From Platynereis dumerilii (lineage: Eukaryota > Annelida > Polychaeta > Phyllodocida > Nereididae), in the NCBI GenBank assembly GCA_026936325.1, contig JAPTHN010000008.1, positions 18,875,759-18,939,758 on the forward strand: DNA of 64,000 bases, read 5' to 3'. The position numbers were made by a program, and so were the translations under genes. The notes under the pieces are model-generated. The model ran no database searches, was not told the DNA's origin, and worked only from the letters and a program-made list of their open reading frames with translations. Shown here one piece after another: positions 22,751 to 34,030 of this stretch. Every line of letters starts with the position of its first letter. Position 1 is the first letter of the stretch.

Positions 22751-22975
22751 TAATTAAAGCATTATGATAGTAGGCTACATGTAGGCTTATGCAGATTTTA
22801 GAAAATTATCTAAAGAAATTTTAGAAAAAGAGGTAAATGTTGATCGAATATTGATCGAATGGCACATAAATAGGCCCTACCATTTTTGTGAGCTTGCAAC
22901 TGATACTTACAGGCGGTTTAAAAATTACATACAGTGATGTAATTAATATTTATTATTTTTTTACTCCAGCCAAAA

Positions 22976-25900
22976 ATGAGTGCTTCAAGTGCAATATACG
23001 AGGAACAAGCCAACAGACTGGTGGATTTTGTAATAGACAACGCCATAAAACAATTAACTGGCCAACGTCCTACCGTCACAGGTTCTTCAGTAAAATTTGA
23101 TTTATCAAGAGAATCTACTTTAGTATTTGAAGCAGACCCACCGCCATATGAAGAGGATTTCGAAGTGCAAAACATAGAATGGTTGACCATTGAAGAATTT
23201 TCTACGAACAGAGCTGAGGAAAAAATCCATGAATTCATTAAGGTATATAGATCTAATTATAGAGTTGAAAATTTTCGGAAATTTATGGTAATTTACGGGA
23301 ATATTTTTGGAAATTTTGGAAATATTGGGAAAATTATCAAAATAGTTTGGAAATATCTGGGCATATTTATCACTGGATCTGATAACAACAGCTTGTAGAG
23401 GATGTGAGTTTACACTGAACACCTTACATTTTAAAATGTATGCAGCAAATTATGGTGTCTTTGCAACTCATTTTGAGGTGCAAAATAATTATTTCTAATC
23501 GTAATTACAAACCATGATTGCACTGCCGGCACATTGAACTAAGAGACACACATTAAGCAAGATATTGAACATATCTGCAGAATTTTTACAATTACAGTTT
23601 GTCTCACAACATGCGAACTGGTGTGTGGCCTGATTGTTCCTCATCTACAGGTCACACAGCAGAAATACACAAACTCGAGGCTGGATTAGCAAATTTGCAA
23701 TTTTTCGGTCACATTTTTGTGATGTTTTGCTACTGTATTTATTTTTGACGACGAACACTCATTCCAGAAATGAGACAGACTGTAAGGTCTATATCCTTCA
23801 CCATGATGCCAAAGTAATCCAGAATGGCTAAAGTGACATTTCGCAGTAAATTAATTTTTTATTCATTCCAGCAGTGCACGCAAAAGGAAATTGACTTTGG
23901 TCAGACATTTTGTCTGACGGGGAAACTGCTCTGGTCAGACAATTTTCACTTTTGTCAGACAAGCGGTCATTCAAAATGCAAAATATATTTTCAAAAATGC
24001 ACAATATTTAGCATGCCGTCATTTAATCACTAAATATTTATAAGCATAATATGTAGTAAGCATTTATTTCTATTGCATGGCTCTAAATACCCCAAATGAT
24101 ATGATTGTCAATTAAACTCCTCCCTTTCTTTTTAGATCTCATAAAGCAAAGCTTTATGAGATCTATTACAATTCTGAAGTTCTCTGTGCTAATCTGTATC
24201 TAGTTGTCAATGAGGTCACTGTGACCTAGATATTGCAAAGGATTGTGGAAAAGCTATCCGCTCAATTCTTATTCTGGAACGGAGACGAGTCCAATGAGAG
24301 TTTCTCTTAGTTGGAGTAACAGAGGACCATGGTAGCATCACTAAACAAAAACCGGGAAATTTTAGTTTTACTATATTTGAGTGCTGTTAATTTGTCATTT
24401 TGCAACACTCAGTCTAATATACACAAAAAAGTGGCGCTCATTTCTTCTAAGTAGGTCACCAGAGGCATTCAGTGGTGACATTGTCTGCAGTAAACATGGG
24501 CGGAAAATATTCAACTTGCTCACTAGGGGGCAGCACCTGGGAATGAGCGAGTGAAGGCACTGCAAGCAGTTCGGCCAATAGCAAATGTTCCAGCACAATA
24601 AGTTATGTCAACTTGATGAAGGACTACTGACCAGAGACTGCAATCTTTGTGCACCCCACACCATAAGGAAAATTTGATCCATTGCACAAAAATGTGTTCC
24701 TAAACCATATGTAAACAGTCAATATTACAACTCAAGTCTCTACTAAATATATTGTAATCTTTATTAAGTTTTATTTTGAAAATAGCCTTTGTAGTTTCTC
24801 ATTTTTTTGGCTCAGATGCAGTATCCAACAAGAAGTCACCAGACTGAATAAGCCACAGGATTGGCTGGAAAGGCGTGATTGTTTATAAGCCAATCCTATG
24901 GCTTATTTAGTCCTGGGGGGACTTGCTGAATGTGAGAGATCTCTCTCTTCACCATTGTTGGGGAATAGGTCAGTCAGTTTTTTCTTAAGAACATTTTTTC
25001 TTCAGAACATTTTTGCAACTGAAGCAAGACCATATGCAACTAAATTATGCTTTAATATATATGTGACAGTGACAAAGACACTTCTTGTGGAAATGCTAAT
25101 GGGTCAATAAAGACTGTCAGTCTTTTAATTTTCAAATTCTTGTTGGATAGTGGATATATTATATCCCAGTTTGCTGTGAAATGCATGCATTGGCAATATT
25201 AAATTTAATGTTTCCACTCGACAGTCTTTGCGTAAAAAAGCTGTTTCGCACATGTGTGATGCGAGGGGCACATACCTCAAGTCAATGTTTCACCAACTGG
25301 GAGTGAGAACATTAAAGTTGAGAGGCAACTGTCACTTCAACCTTAAGTTTGTTGTATTCAACAGACATTGCCTCTCTGTTACATTATCAGAGAAAGAGTC
25401 CTTTTGTTCTAGATAAGGGTGCCGTCATAAGGGTATGAACATGTGACGACCCTGCGAAGTGGGGTAGAATCAGTCCAGCTACTGACATGCTGGTGTGTGG
25501 TGAGGATGGCTGCACAGAGGTCAGATTTTCTGAAACAGGGATGATAAACCCCACATACTCAATCATCCTGTCATTGTCAGGACCAACCTAGAATTGCAGT
25601 TGTTCTCATGCAATGGTAATATAAACTTCTTGACTGCTCAATTTATAATGACATGTTGTCCATAATTCGGGCTCCAAAAATAACCTAGTTGCTCGTTCCA
25701 ACTGCTGTCTTTATGAGATCTTTAAAACCGAAAGGTTCTAGTAGAAAAAAGTTCACTGATTCACTGTGCGCTGCTTCTTTCCAAATTCAAAACTCAAACA
25801 GCTTTTAGGGAAACTCAGGGAATTTTCTAGTGCTCTATCTTTGATTTGTTAATACTATTATGTCAATCTGGCTGTATGCCTGTTTCAGTTGAACTTGGCT

Positions 25901-28773
25901 CACAGCAATAGGCAATGTTACATGAAAACTTAAAACAGGGTAGCCTAATTTGTTGATTGTAATTAACATTGGTCATCAAAAAGTGCTGTGTTCTGCCTGT
26001 GATGAAGAATTGCAATTAAGTTAATAAGGTAAATTGGAGTCAATAGAAAAGAAGCTAAATCAAATAGAATTGCAATCAACTGAACTGCAGTGTGGGTGAC
26101 TTGCTACAACTGCAAATTGCCATCTGAACTGGCATGAAAGGCTTGCAAATTGTCCAGTTGGGTCTTTGTAACATCTACAGCAGTCTTCTGTCAGTTTTTT
26201 TGTCCGACCTGGGATAAAAACAGGTCGGACAATCGTAAAAACGATCGGCAAAAGCCGATTGTCCGACGGTTTTTGCGCGCACTGCATTCCAGACGTGGGA
26301 CTACCAAGACAGTTGGCTTTACTGCATTGATTACATAGGAGAAGACGAACACCAATACGATTTCAGACACAGGTTTAGAGTAAGATGGAGTATTCCAACA
26401 AGAAGGAAGCCTATTCCCAGAGCCACTGCTTGCATTTATTTCACTTTCGAAGTCTCCAAAATCAAACCTAAAGTAAGTATATTTTGAGCTGTGGACTGTG
26501 GGGTATTATATAATTTTATTCACTGCAGGCCGAAAGTTTGGAAACAGCATGTTGCTCGCCATTGGATCAGACAATCAGTGCAACACAGATCTGCCTGTGT
26601 AGGGGAGACTGGGGCACGTTGGACCACTTTTTAATTTTTTGGCTATCAATCAAAAACTTCTCTAAATATTTGAAAAATCTTTTTCTGACTGACTTCTGAA
26701 CACCTACACTACCCTAATGCCAGACCAAGTTGATCTACCTTCTATAGTTGTGGAGAAAAATGAACCCGGGGCACGTTGGACCTCCATGTGGGGTATGTTG
26801 GACCACGGAATAAAAGTCTAGGAAATTAGAAGAAAGTGAGCAAACACCACATTTTATTCTCACAGATCACAACACACACTTGTGTGTCATTGCAGAATAA
26901 TTATATCGGAATATTTACCCAGATAATTTCTTGTTTCAGCTAGAAGGGCTGGCAGATTAGCCAACTGAATTGATTTTACCCTCATATTGTACATGAATAA
27001 CTTAGGTGCTCTATTAATGTTAAAAATTACACAGCTGGCATTTTGCCTATAATTTTTTGTAAGTCAATCCAGTTTACAATGGTCCTACATTCCCCGGGCA
27101 TGCTGGTCCAACCTGCCTCGTCCCAACCTCTTATAAAAAAGTGCATGTCTTGTTGACAAGGTTGAATGTGTTATCCTTATTATCCAGTATGTAAGAGGAA
27201 AATTCATCATAATAGGAAATTGTATTGTGCGTTGGCGGTTTCTGTATGAGTGGCAACCAATTTCCTTTGTTGCTCTCAAAAATACGGATTGGTCCGAACA
27301 AGTGGACACACATCTCTATTAAATAGCAATGGCCAAGGCTTGCTCGCTTTGACACACCCCCTATTTTTCAGAGCAACCTTGGAAATTTAACACAATTTTC
27401 ACAAATTTAGCTCTAATAATCCTCCTCACATTAATATAGGTCTATTTCAACCTGATCAAATAAGAATACAATCACTAGAAGCTGTTTAGTGTAACACTAA
27501 TGCAATAGTGAGCAGCCTACTGTTTCCAAACTTTTGACCAGCAGTGTATGTTTTTCTAATATCGTGCCCAGATGCCTGTTGATTAGGCTGTTGTTTCAGT
27601 GTCTGTGCTGGAATATTAGATGATTAAAAGGTTTCATAAAATTTGGGTAAATGTGTGGGGCTTGTTGTTGACCACATTTATTTATTTTTTCACATTTGAA
27701 CAGTCAAAAATCAAACTTGAAGTTATTAACTGCAGGATGATTTAATGCTATGCCTTTTTCCTATTTCTAAAAGCTCCTTGTAGTCTTATAGGACCTAGTA
27801 AAACATAAAGACGATCAACTATTTTTTTTTCTTGTAAATCTCTTGAGACTTGTTTTCTTGTGCAATCAATTCTCATGAGCAAAAATAACTGTTTTAGAGG
27901 GCTGCACTTAAGTAAAGTTACATATTTTGACCCTGCATTTTTATCCCGAGAGTTCTGAGAGAAAGCAGACCTCAATTTTTTATGACTGTTCCTGACTTTA
28001 CGAAATATTCCTTCCTTATGTATTATTATATTTTCTTGTTTGTGTTCCAGGATTATCCAGTCCAAGTTTATTACATATTTGAAGGAAACAGACTTGTACA
28101 CCAGTAAGTTGAACTTTTTTATCCGTTCTGGACTTCTGGCTGCAGCACTTATGTTTATTTGTATAAAATTTTGAACGTTTGTTAGATATATGTTTTTCGT
28201 TGCAACGCTCATCTTAAATCTTAGTAATTTTAAAATGTATTTAAGCGATATGCACATATTCAAACTCATCTGCCTAAAATTAAGTTTTTAGTGCATGCAT
28301 GAGCATTATTTTTTTTGCTAATTACATTAAGAATTTCCTAAGCTAAAAGGAGCACATTTGAAGTTCTCAAATTATTTAAATTACTCAAATGTACTCCGAT
28401 TGTACTGCAAAAATGCTTATACTCCCTGCAAGGGAGCGTATTTGCAGCGTATGGATTTGCATATACTGGGTATTAATGAAGTGTAATTTAAATAAATCGA
28501 GCGCTTCAAATATGCTCCTTTTTGCTCTTGATTACCTTTTTTTCTGCAGGGCAAAAATTTATCGTCTTGTAATGTAGGCTTGTCCTTTCTTCCTTTGATT
28601 TGATCATCGTTACTGTCCATCTTTAATTCTTTATTTTAAAACTTAAAATACATAATTTTTGAAATAATTCTAATGATTCAATCTTGATTCCTTTCAGACC
28701 TGGCCATTCAAGATTCAGAGAAAAATGGCTGAAGGACATCATCGAGAGCAAAGTTATGATTGAGTTCTTGTAG
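22976..28773 (+). CDS. AKAP14: AKAP14 (A-kinase anchoring protein 14/AKAP28), 4 coding exons
   Basis: Coding exons are 22976-23242, 26293-26472, 28051-28103 and 28698-28773 (stop TAG), all GT-AG. They total 576 bases, 191 residues, against 197 in human. Residues about 8-29 (EEQANRLVDFVIDNAIKQL) form the amphipathic helix expected to bind the RII dimerisation domain of PKA. Next comes a segment like the human NIKW..GEF motif (NIEWLTIEEF), then RWSIPTRRKPIPRA, YFTFEVSKIKP, YYIFEGNRLVH and PGHSRFREKWLKDI, in human order. The human protein anchors PKA in ciliary axonemes, so the same role is inferred here. The start follows an acceptor 6 bases upstream, implying an untranslated leader exon. Intron 1 holds a 2.4 kb hAT-like element whose duplicated target supplies the acceptor of exon 2. 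Intron 2 holds a mariner-like relic and intron 3 a MITE. Confidence 0.93.
23872..26284. mobile_element. hAT-like element inserted at the AKAP14 exon 2 acceptor
   Basis: Ends CAGTGCACGCAAAA and the inverse TTTTTGCGCGCACTG, with CAGTG/CACTG tips and a perfect 8-base duplication CATTCCAG (23864-23871 and 26285-26292). The right copy of the duplication ends in the AG that abuts coding exon 2 at 26293. The 2413 bp interior has no transposase frame. It includes a hairpin (GATCTCATAAAG / CTTTATGAGATC near 24137-24165), and CTTTATGAGATC recurs near 25711, suggesting a nested element. Subterminal GTC(A/C)GAC motifs occur at both ends. Confidence 0.88.
26521..27546. mobile_element. Tc1/mariner-like relic with a nested MITE
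   Basis: Left end CACTGCAGGCCGAAAGTTTG and inverse right end CAAACTTTTGACCAGCAGTG; TA follows the right end, and the left TA is worn. Inside, GGGGAGACTGGGGCACGTTGG near 26602 is mirrored by the complement of a GGGACGAGGCAGGTTGGACC-like end near 27125, suggesting a second element inserted in it. There is no transposase frame. It lies in AKAP14 intron 2. Confidence 0.6.
28349..28518. repeat. Foldback MITE, copy B
   Basis: GGAGCACATTTGAAG on the left is inverted against CTTCAAATATGCTCC on the right. It is related to copy A at 3187-3351, including the ATTTAAAT and GCGCTTCAAAT interior. It lies in AKAP14 intron 3. Confidence 0.6.
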
Positions 28774-28872
28774 TCAAAAGTAATATTTATAGTTTGAAAA
28801 TTTCATTATTTTTATCAAGAATATTAGAGCAACCTGCTGATTAGAAAAGTCTGCAACAAGAAACCTACCTAC

Positions 28873-28878
28873 AATAAA
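28873..28878 (+). terminator. AKAP14 polyadenylation signal
   Basis: A canonical AATAAA lies 100 bases after the AKAP14 stop codon, before the repeat array begins. Confidence 0.6.
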
Positions 28879-28984
28879 GCTCTATAATAAGCATCCTCTT
28901 TAGCATAATTCTACAGTCTTGAGTGACTCTTCAAGTAGCTTTTTTGCTGCATTAAAAGTGACCCAGGACAGAACAGGTCAGTAC

Positions 28985-31900
28985 AGTTAAATTTCTTCCT
29001 GCACCTGCAGAATTCTGCACAAAATTCTACAGTTCTGAAGGAAGCTGCAGAATTCTGCATTTCTGCAATTTTGGTCCTTTAGCTGTCATTGCAGCATTTC
29101 TGAAATGTCTCTGCAGCAAAATCTGTAATTCTGTAGGAGTTATGCACCTTGGGAGGTTTTATGCAATTCTGCAGCTAGCTGCAGAATTCTGTAGGAAGCT
29201 GCAGAATTCTGCAGGAAGCTGCAGAATTTTACAAATTCTGCTGCCACCCGCATAATTTCACCAATTCTGCAGCTGCCTTCAGAATTCTGCACTTTCCTAA
29301 AATGTTCTGAAGGAAGCTGCAGAATTCTGCAGTTCTGCAGCTCCCTGCAGGATTTCTGAGCCTCTGTTAATTACTTCCTTCAGCTTATTGCAGTGCATCT
29401 GCAAAGTCCAGACCTCTTTGACAAGGCCTTGCCGCTACCAGGGAAACGTTGGTCTGGGGGCGTAGCGGTTTGGGGGTCGGGTGGGGGGGGTCGGGGCCTT
29501 TGGTGCTCGTCCAGCCCAGCATTGTTTCTGAAAAATTCTGCAGCAGAATATTTAATTCTGTAGGAGTTCTGCAGCTTGGGAGGTTTTATGCACTTATGCA
29601 GCCAGCTGCAGAATTCTGCAGGAAGCTGCAGAATTCTGTAGGAAGCTGCAGAATTTCACAAATTCTGCAGCCACCCGCATAATTTCACCAATTCTGCAGC
29701 TGCCTGCAGAATTCTGCAGTTTCTTAAAAAATTCTGCAGGAAGCTGCAGAATTCTGCCGTTCTGCAGCTCCCTGCAGGATTTCTGAACCTCTGTTACTTG
29801 CTCCAGCTTATTGCAATGCATCTGCAAAGTTCAGACCTCTTTGACAAGGTCTTGCCGCTACCAGGGAAACGTTGGTCTGGGGGCGTAGCGGTTTGGGGGT
29901 CGGGTGGGGGGGTCGGGGCCTTTGGTGCTCGTCCAGGCCAGCATCGTTTCTGAAAAATTCTGCAGCAGAATATTTTATTCTGTAGGAGTTCTGCAGCTTG
30001 GGAGGTTTTATGCACTTATGCAGCCAGCTGCAGAATTCTGTAGGAAGCTGCAGAATTCTGTAGGAAGCTGCAGAATTTCACAAATTCTGCAGCCAATCGC
30101 ATAATTTCACCAATTCTGCAGCTGCCTGCAGAATTCTGCAGTTTCTTAAAAAATTCTGCAGGAAGCTGCAGAATTCTGCAGGTCTGCAGCTCCCTGCAGG
30201 ATTTCTGAACCTCTGTTACTTGCTCCAGCTTATTGCAATGCATCTGCAAAGTTCAGACCTCTTTGACAAGGTCTTGCCGCTACCAGGGAAACGTTGGTTT
30301 GGGGGCGTAGCGGTTTGGGGGTCGGGTGGGGGGGTCAGGGCCTTTGGTGCTCGTCCAGCCCAGCATCGTTTCTGAAAAATTCTGCAGCAGAATATTTAAT
30401 TCTGTAGGAGTTATGCAGCTTGGGAGGTTTTATGCACTTATGCAGCTAGCTGCAGAATTCTGCAGGAAGCTGCAGAATTTCACCTATTCTGCAGCTGCCT
30501 GCAGAATTCTGCAGTTTCTTAAAAAATTCTGCAGGAAGCTGCAGAATTCTGCAGTTCTGCAGCTCCCGGCAGGATTTCTGAACCTCTGTTACTTGCTCCA
30601 GCTTATTGCAATGCATCTGCAAAGTTCAGACCTCTTTGACAAGGGTCTTAACACTACCCAGGAAATGTTGGTTTGGGGGGTCGGGGTTCGGGGGTCGGGT
30701 CAGGTGGTCGGGGGTTTTGGTGCTCATCCATCCCTGCAGCGTTTCTGAAAAGTTTCTGCAGCAAAATCTGTAATTCAGTAGGAGTTATGCAGCTTGGGAG
30801 GTTTTATGCACTTATGCAGCTAGCTGCATAATTCTGCAGGAAGCTGCAGAATTCTGTAGGAAGCTGCAGAATTTCAAGAATTCTGCATTTCTGCGGCTCC
30901 CTGCAGGATTTCTGAACCTCTGTTACTTGCTCCAGCTTATTGCAATGCATTTGCAAATTTCAGACCTCTTTGACATGGTCTTGCCGCTACCAGGGAAACG
31001 TTAGTTTGGGGGCGTAGCGGTTTGGGGGTCGGGTGGGGGGGTCAGGGCTTTTGGTGCTCGTCCAGCCCAGCATCGTTTCTGAAAAATTCTGCAGCAGAAT
31101 AATTAATTCTGTAGGAGTTATGCAGCTTGGAGGTTTGATGCACTTTTGGAGCTAGCTGCAGAATTCTGCAGGAAACTGCAGAATTTCAAAAATTCTGCAG
31201 CTTCCTGCAGAATTTCAACAATTCTGCAGAATTCTGCAGTTTCTTGAAAAATTCTGCAGGAAGCTGCAGAATTCTGCAGTTCTGCAGCTCCCTGCAGAAT
31301 TTCTGAACCTCTGTTACTTGCTCCAGCTTATTGCAATGCATCTGCAAAGTTCAGACCTCTTTGACAAGGGTCTTAACACTACCCAGGAAATGTTGGTTTG
31401 GGGGATCGGGGTTCGGGGGTCGGGTCAGGTGGTCGGCGGTTTTGGTGCTCATCCATCCCTGTAGCGTTTCTGATAAGTTTCTGCAGCAAAATCTGTAATT
31501 CTGTAGGAGTTATGCAGCTTGGGAGGTTTTATGCACTTCTGCAGCTAGCTGCAGAATTCTGCAGTTTCTTAACAATTCTGCAGGAAGCTGCAGAATTCTG
31601 CAGTTCTGCAGCTCTCTGCAGGATTTCTGAACCTCTGTTACTTGCTCCAGCTTATTGCAATGCATCTGCAAAGTTCAGACCTCTTTGACAAGGTCTTGCC
31701 GCTACCTAGGAAACGTTGGTTTGTGGGTATAGCAGTTTTGGGGTCGGGTGGGGGGGTCGGGGCCTTTGGTGCTCGTCCAGGCCAGCATCGTTTCTGAAAA
31801 ATTCTGCAGCAGAATATTTAATTCTGTAGGAGTTATGCAGCTTGGGAGGTTTTATGCACTTATGCAGCTAGCTGCAGAATTCTGCAGGAAGCTGCAGAAT

Positions 31901-32414
31901 TTCACCTATTCTGCAGCTGCCTGCAGAATTCTGCAGTTTCTTAAAAAAATTCTGCAGGAAGCTGCAGAATTCTGCAGTTCTGCAGCTCCCTGCAGGATTT
32001 TTGATGCTCTGTTACTTCATTCAGCTTATTTCATTGCATCTGCAAAGTTCAGACCTCTTTGACAAAGGTCTTGCAGCTACCCAGGAAACGTTGGTTTGGG
32101 GGGCATAGCGGTTTGGGGGTCGGGTGGGGGGTCGGGGCCTTTGGTGCTCGTCTGGCCCAGCATCGTTTCTGAAAAAATTCTGCAGCAGAATATTTAATTC
32201 TGTTGGAGTTATGCAGCTTGGGAGGTTTTATGCACTTATGCAGCTAGCTGCAGAATTCTGCAGGAAGCTGCAGAATTCTGCAGGAAACTGCAGAATTTCT
32301 CCAATTCTGCAGCCACCTGCAGAATTTCTCCAATTCTGCAGCTGCCTGCAGAATTCTGGAGTTTCTTATAAAATTCTGCAGGATGCTGCAGAATTCTGGC
32401 AGCACCCTGCAGGA
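28985..32414 (+). repeat. Giant foldback structure, left arm (PstI/EcoRI palindrome array)
   Basis: Tandem higher-order repeat with units of about 330-430 bp. Each unit has (a) several copies of a 20-base motif AGGAAGCTGCAGAATTCTGC built on the palindrome CTGCAGAATTCTGCAG; (b) a conserved block CAGACCTCTTTGACAAGG; (c) a G-rich block with four or more G-runs (GGGGGCGTAGCGGTTTGGGGG then GGGTGGGGGGG-like); and (d) AGGTTTTATGCACTTATGC. Block (b) occurs near 29409, 29841, 30255, 30627, 30960, 31350, 31676 and 32050. The outer end AAATTTCTTCCTGCACCTGC is mirrored, weakly, at the far right end. Open frames here are products of the repeat. Confidence 0.85.
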
Positions 32415-33650
32415 TTTTTTAGCTCGTCCGTTTTCTTTGAAAACGAAGAGCTATTGTCGTCACTCGATCGTCGGCGTGGGCGTCGTCGTCGGCGTTGTCC
32501 CGGTTAAGGTTTGTGTGAGTGTCCATTTGTGACCTTAGTTTTCCACTTAGAGTTATGAAATTTGGTACAGGTATGGGGCAATGGGTATGGATCGGGAAAA
32601 TGTTGAGAAATCCGAGATGGCTGCCATTCTGTGGCGGCCATATTGGCAGCCATCTTTCTTCATTCTTGAACTGCCCATTGTGACCTTAATATTTCACTTA
32701 GAGTTATGAAATTTGGCACAGGTATGAGCCTGCATGTATGGATAAGGAACATGTCGATAAATCCAAGATGGCGGCCATTTTGTGGTGGCCATTTTGGCAG
32801 CCATCTTTCTTCATTCTTGAACTGTCCATTGTCATCTTAATATTTCACTTATAGTTATGAAATTTGGTACAGGTATTGGCCTGTGGGTATGGATCAGGAA
32901 CATGTTGAGAAATCCAAGATGGCGGCCATTTCGGCAGCCATCTTTCTTCATTTCTTGAACTGCCCTTTGTGACCTCAATATTTTGCTTAGAGAATTGAAA
33001 TTTGGTACAGGTATTGGTCTGTGGGTATCGATCGGGCACATGTTGAGAAATCCAAGATGGCGGCCATTTTGTCATGGCCATTTGGGCAACCATCTTTCTC
33101 ATTCTAGACCTGCCCATTGTGATCTCAATATTTCGTGAAGAGTTATGAAATTTGGTACAGGTATTGGCCTGTGGGTATTGATCAGGAACATATTGAGAAA
33201 TCCAAGATGGCAGCCATTTTGGCAGCCATCTTCCATAATTTCTTGAGCCGCCCATTGTACTCTCAATATTCCTCTCAGAGTAATGAAATTTGGTACAGGT
33301 ATTGGCCTGTGGGCATGAATCCGGAACATGTTGTGAAATCCAAGATGGCCACCAAAATGGTCACTTTAAAATGTATGACATCCTTGAACTGCCCATTTTG
33401 ACCTTACTTTTTCGCTTAGAGTTATGAAATTACGTACAGGTATTAGCCTGTGGGCAAGGATCAGTAAATTGTAGATAAATCTAAGATTTTGGTCATTTTG
33501 GCAGCCATCTTTCTTCATTCTTGAACCGCCCATTGTAACCGCTTAGGGTTATGAAATTAGGTATTGGCCTGTGGGCGATAATCTGGCACACATTGATAGA
33601 TTTCATATTAACAGACGAGCGTTGAAACTGCTTGCGGTTCTGGTTTTTTT
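32415..33650 (+). mobile_element. Element with an internal ~140-bp tandem array, inserted in the left arm
   Basis: It starts TTTTTTAGCTCGTCCG and ends with GACGAGCG, about 25 bases of unique sequence and a T-run, so GCTCGTC/GACGAGC form short inverted termini. It interrupts a satellite unit between the ATTTTT and GCTCTGTTAC parts. The interior holds eight copies of an approximately 125-150 bp unit marked by ATGAAATTTGGTACAGGTAT (near 32555, 32709, 32858, 32994, 33145, 33285, 33427 and 33551). Most carry CCAAGATGGCGGCC or close variants. Non-coding. Confidence 0.7.
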
Positions 33651-34030
33651 AGCTCTGTTACTTCATTCAGCTTATTGCAATGCATCTGCAAAGTTCAGAC
33701 CTCTTTGACAAGGTCTTGCCGCTACCCAGGAAGCGTTGGTTTGGGGGCGTAGCGGTTTGGGGGTCGGATGGGGGGGTCAGGGCAGGAAGCTGCAGAATTT
33801 GTGAAATTCTACAGCTTCTTACAGAAATGCAGCAGAGACCGAGGAGCACAAAACCCCCAACCCCCCTACCGACCCCCAAACCGCTATACCCCCAAACCAA
33901 CTTTTCCTGGGTAATGGCAAGACGCTTTTCAAAAAAATTTTTGAAATTCTGCAGCTTCCTGTAGCTTCTTGCGGAATTCCAGTACACTTAAACTTCTTCC
34001 TGCACCTGCAGGTGTTTTGGTGCTCGTCTG
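33651..34030. repeat. Satellite fragments with an orientation switch
   Basis: Forward-oriented satellite resumes to about 33787 (G-rich block), then changes at once to reverse-oriented units at 33800-33960 (C-rich block, then TTCTGCAGCTTCCTG). Next comes another forward copy of the outer-end motif CTTCTTCCTGCACCTGCAG at about 33988. This is one of the switch points between the two arms. Confidence 0.6.
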
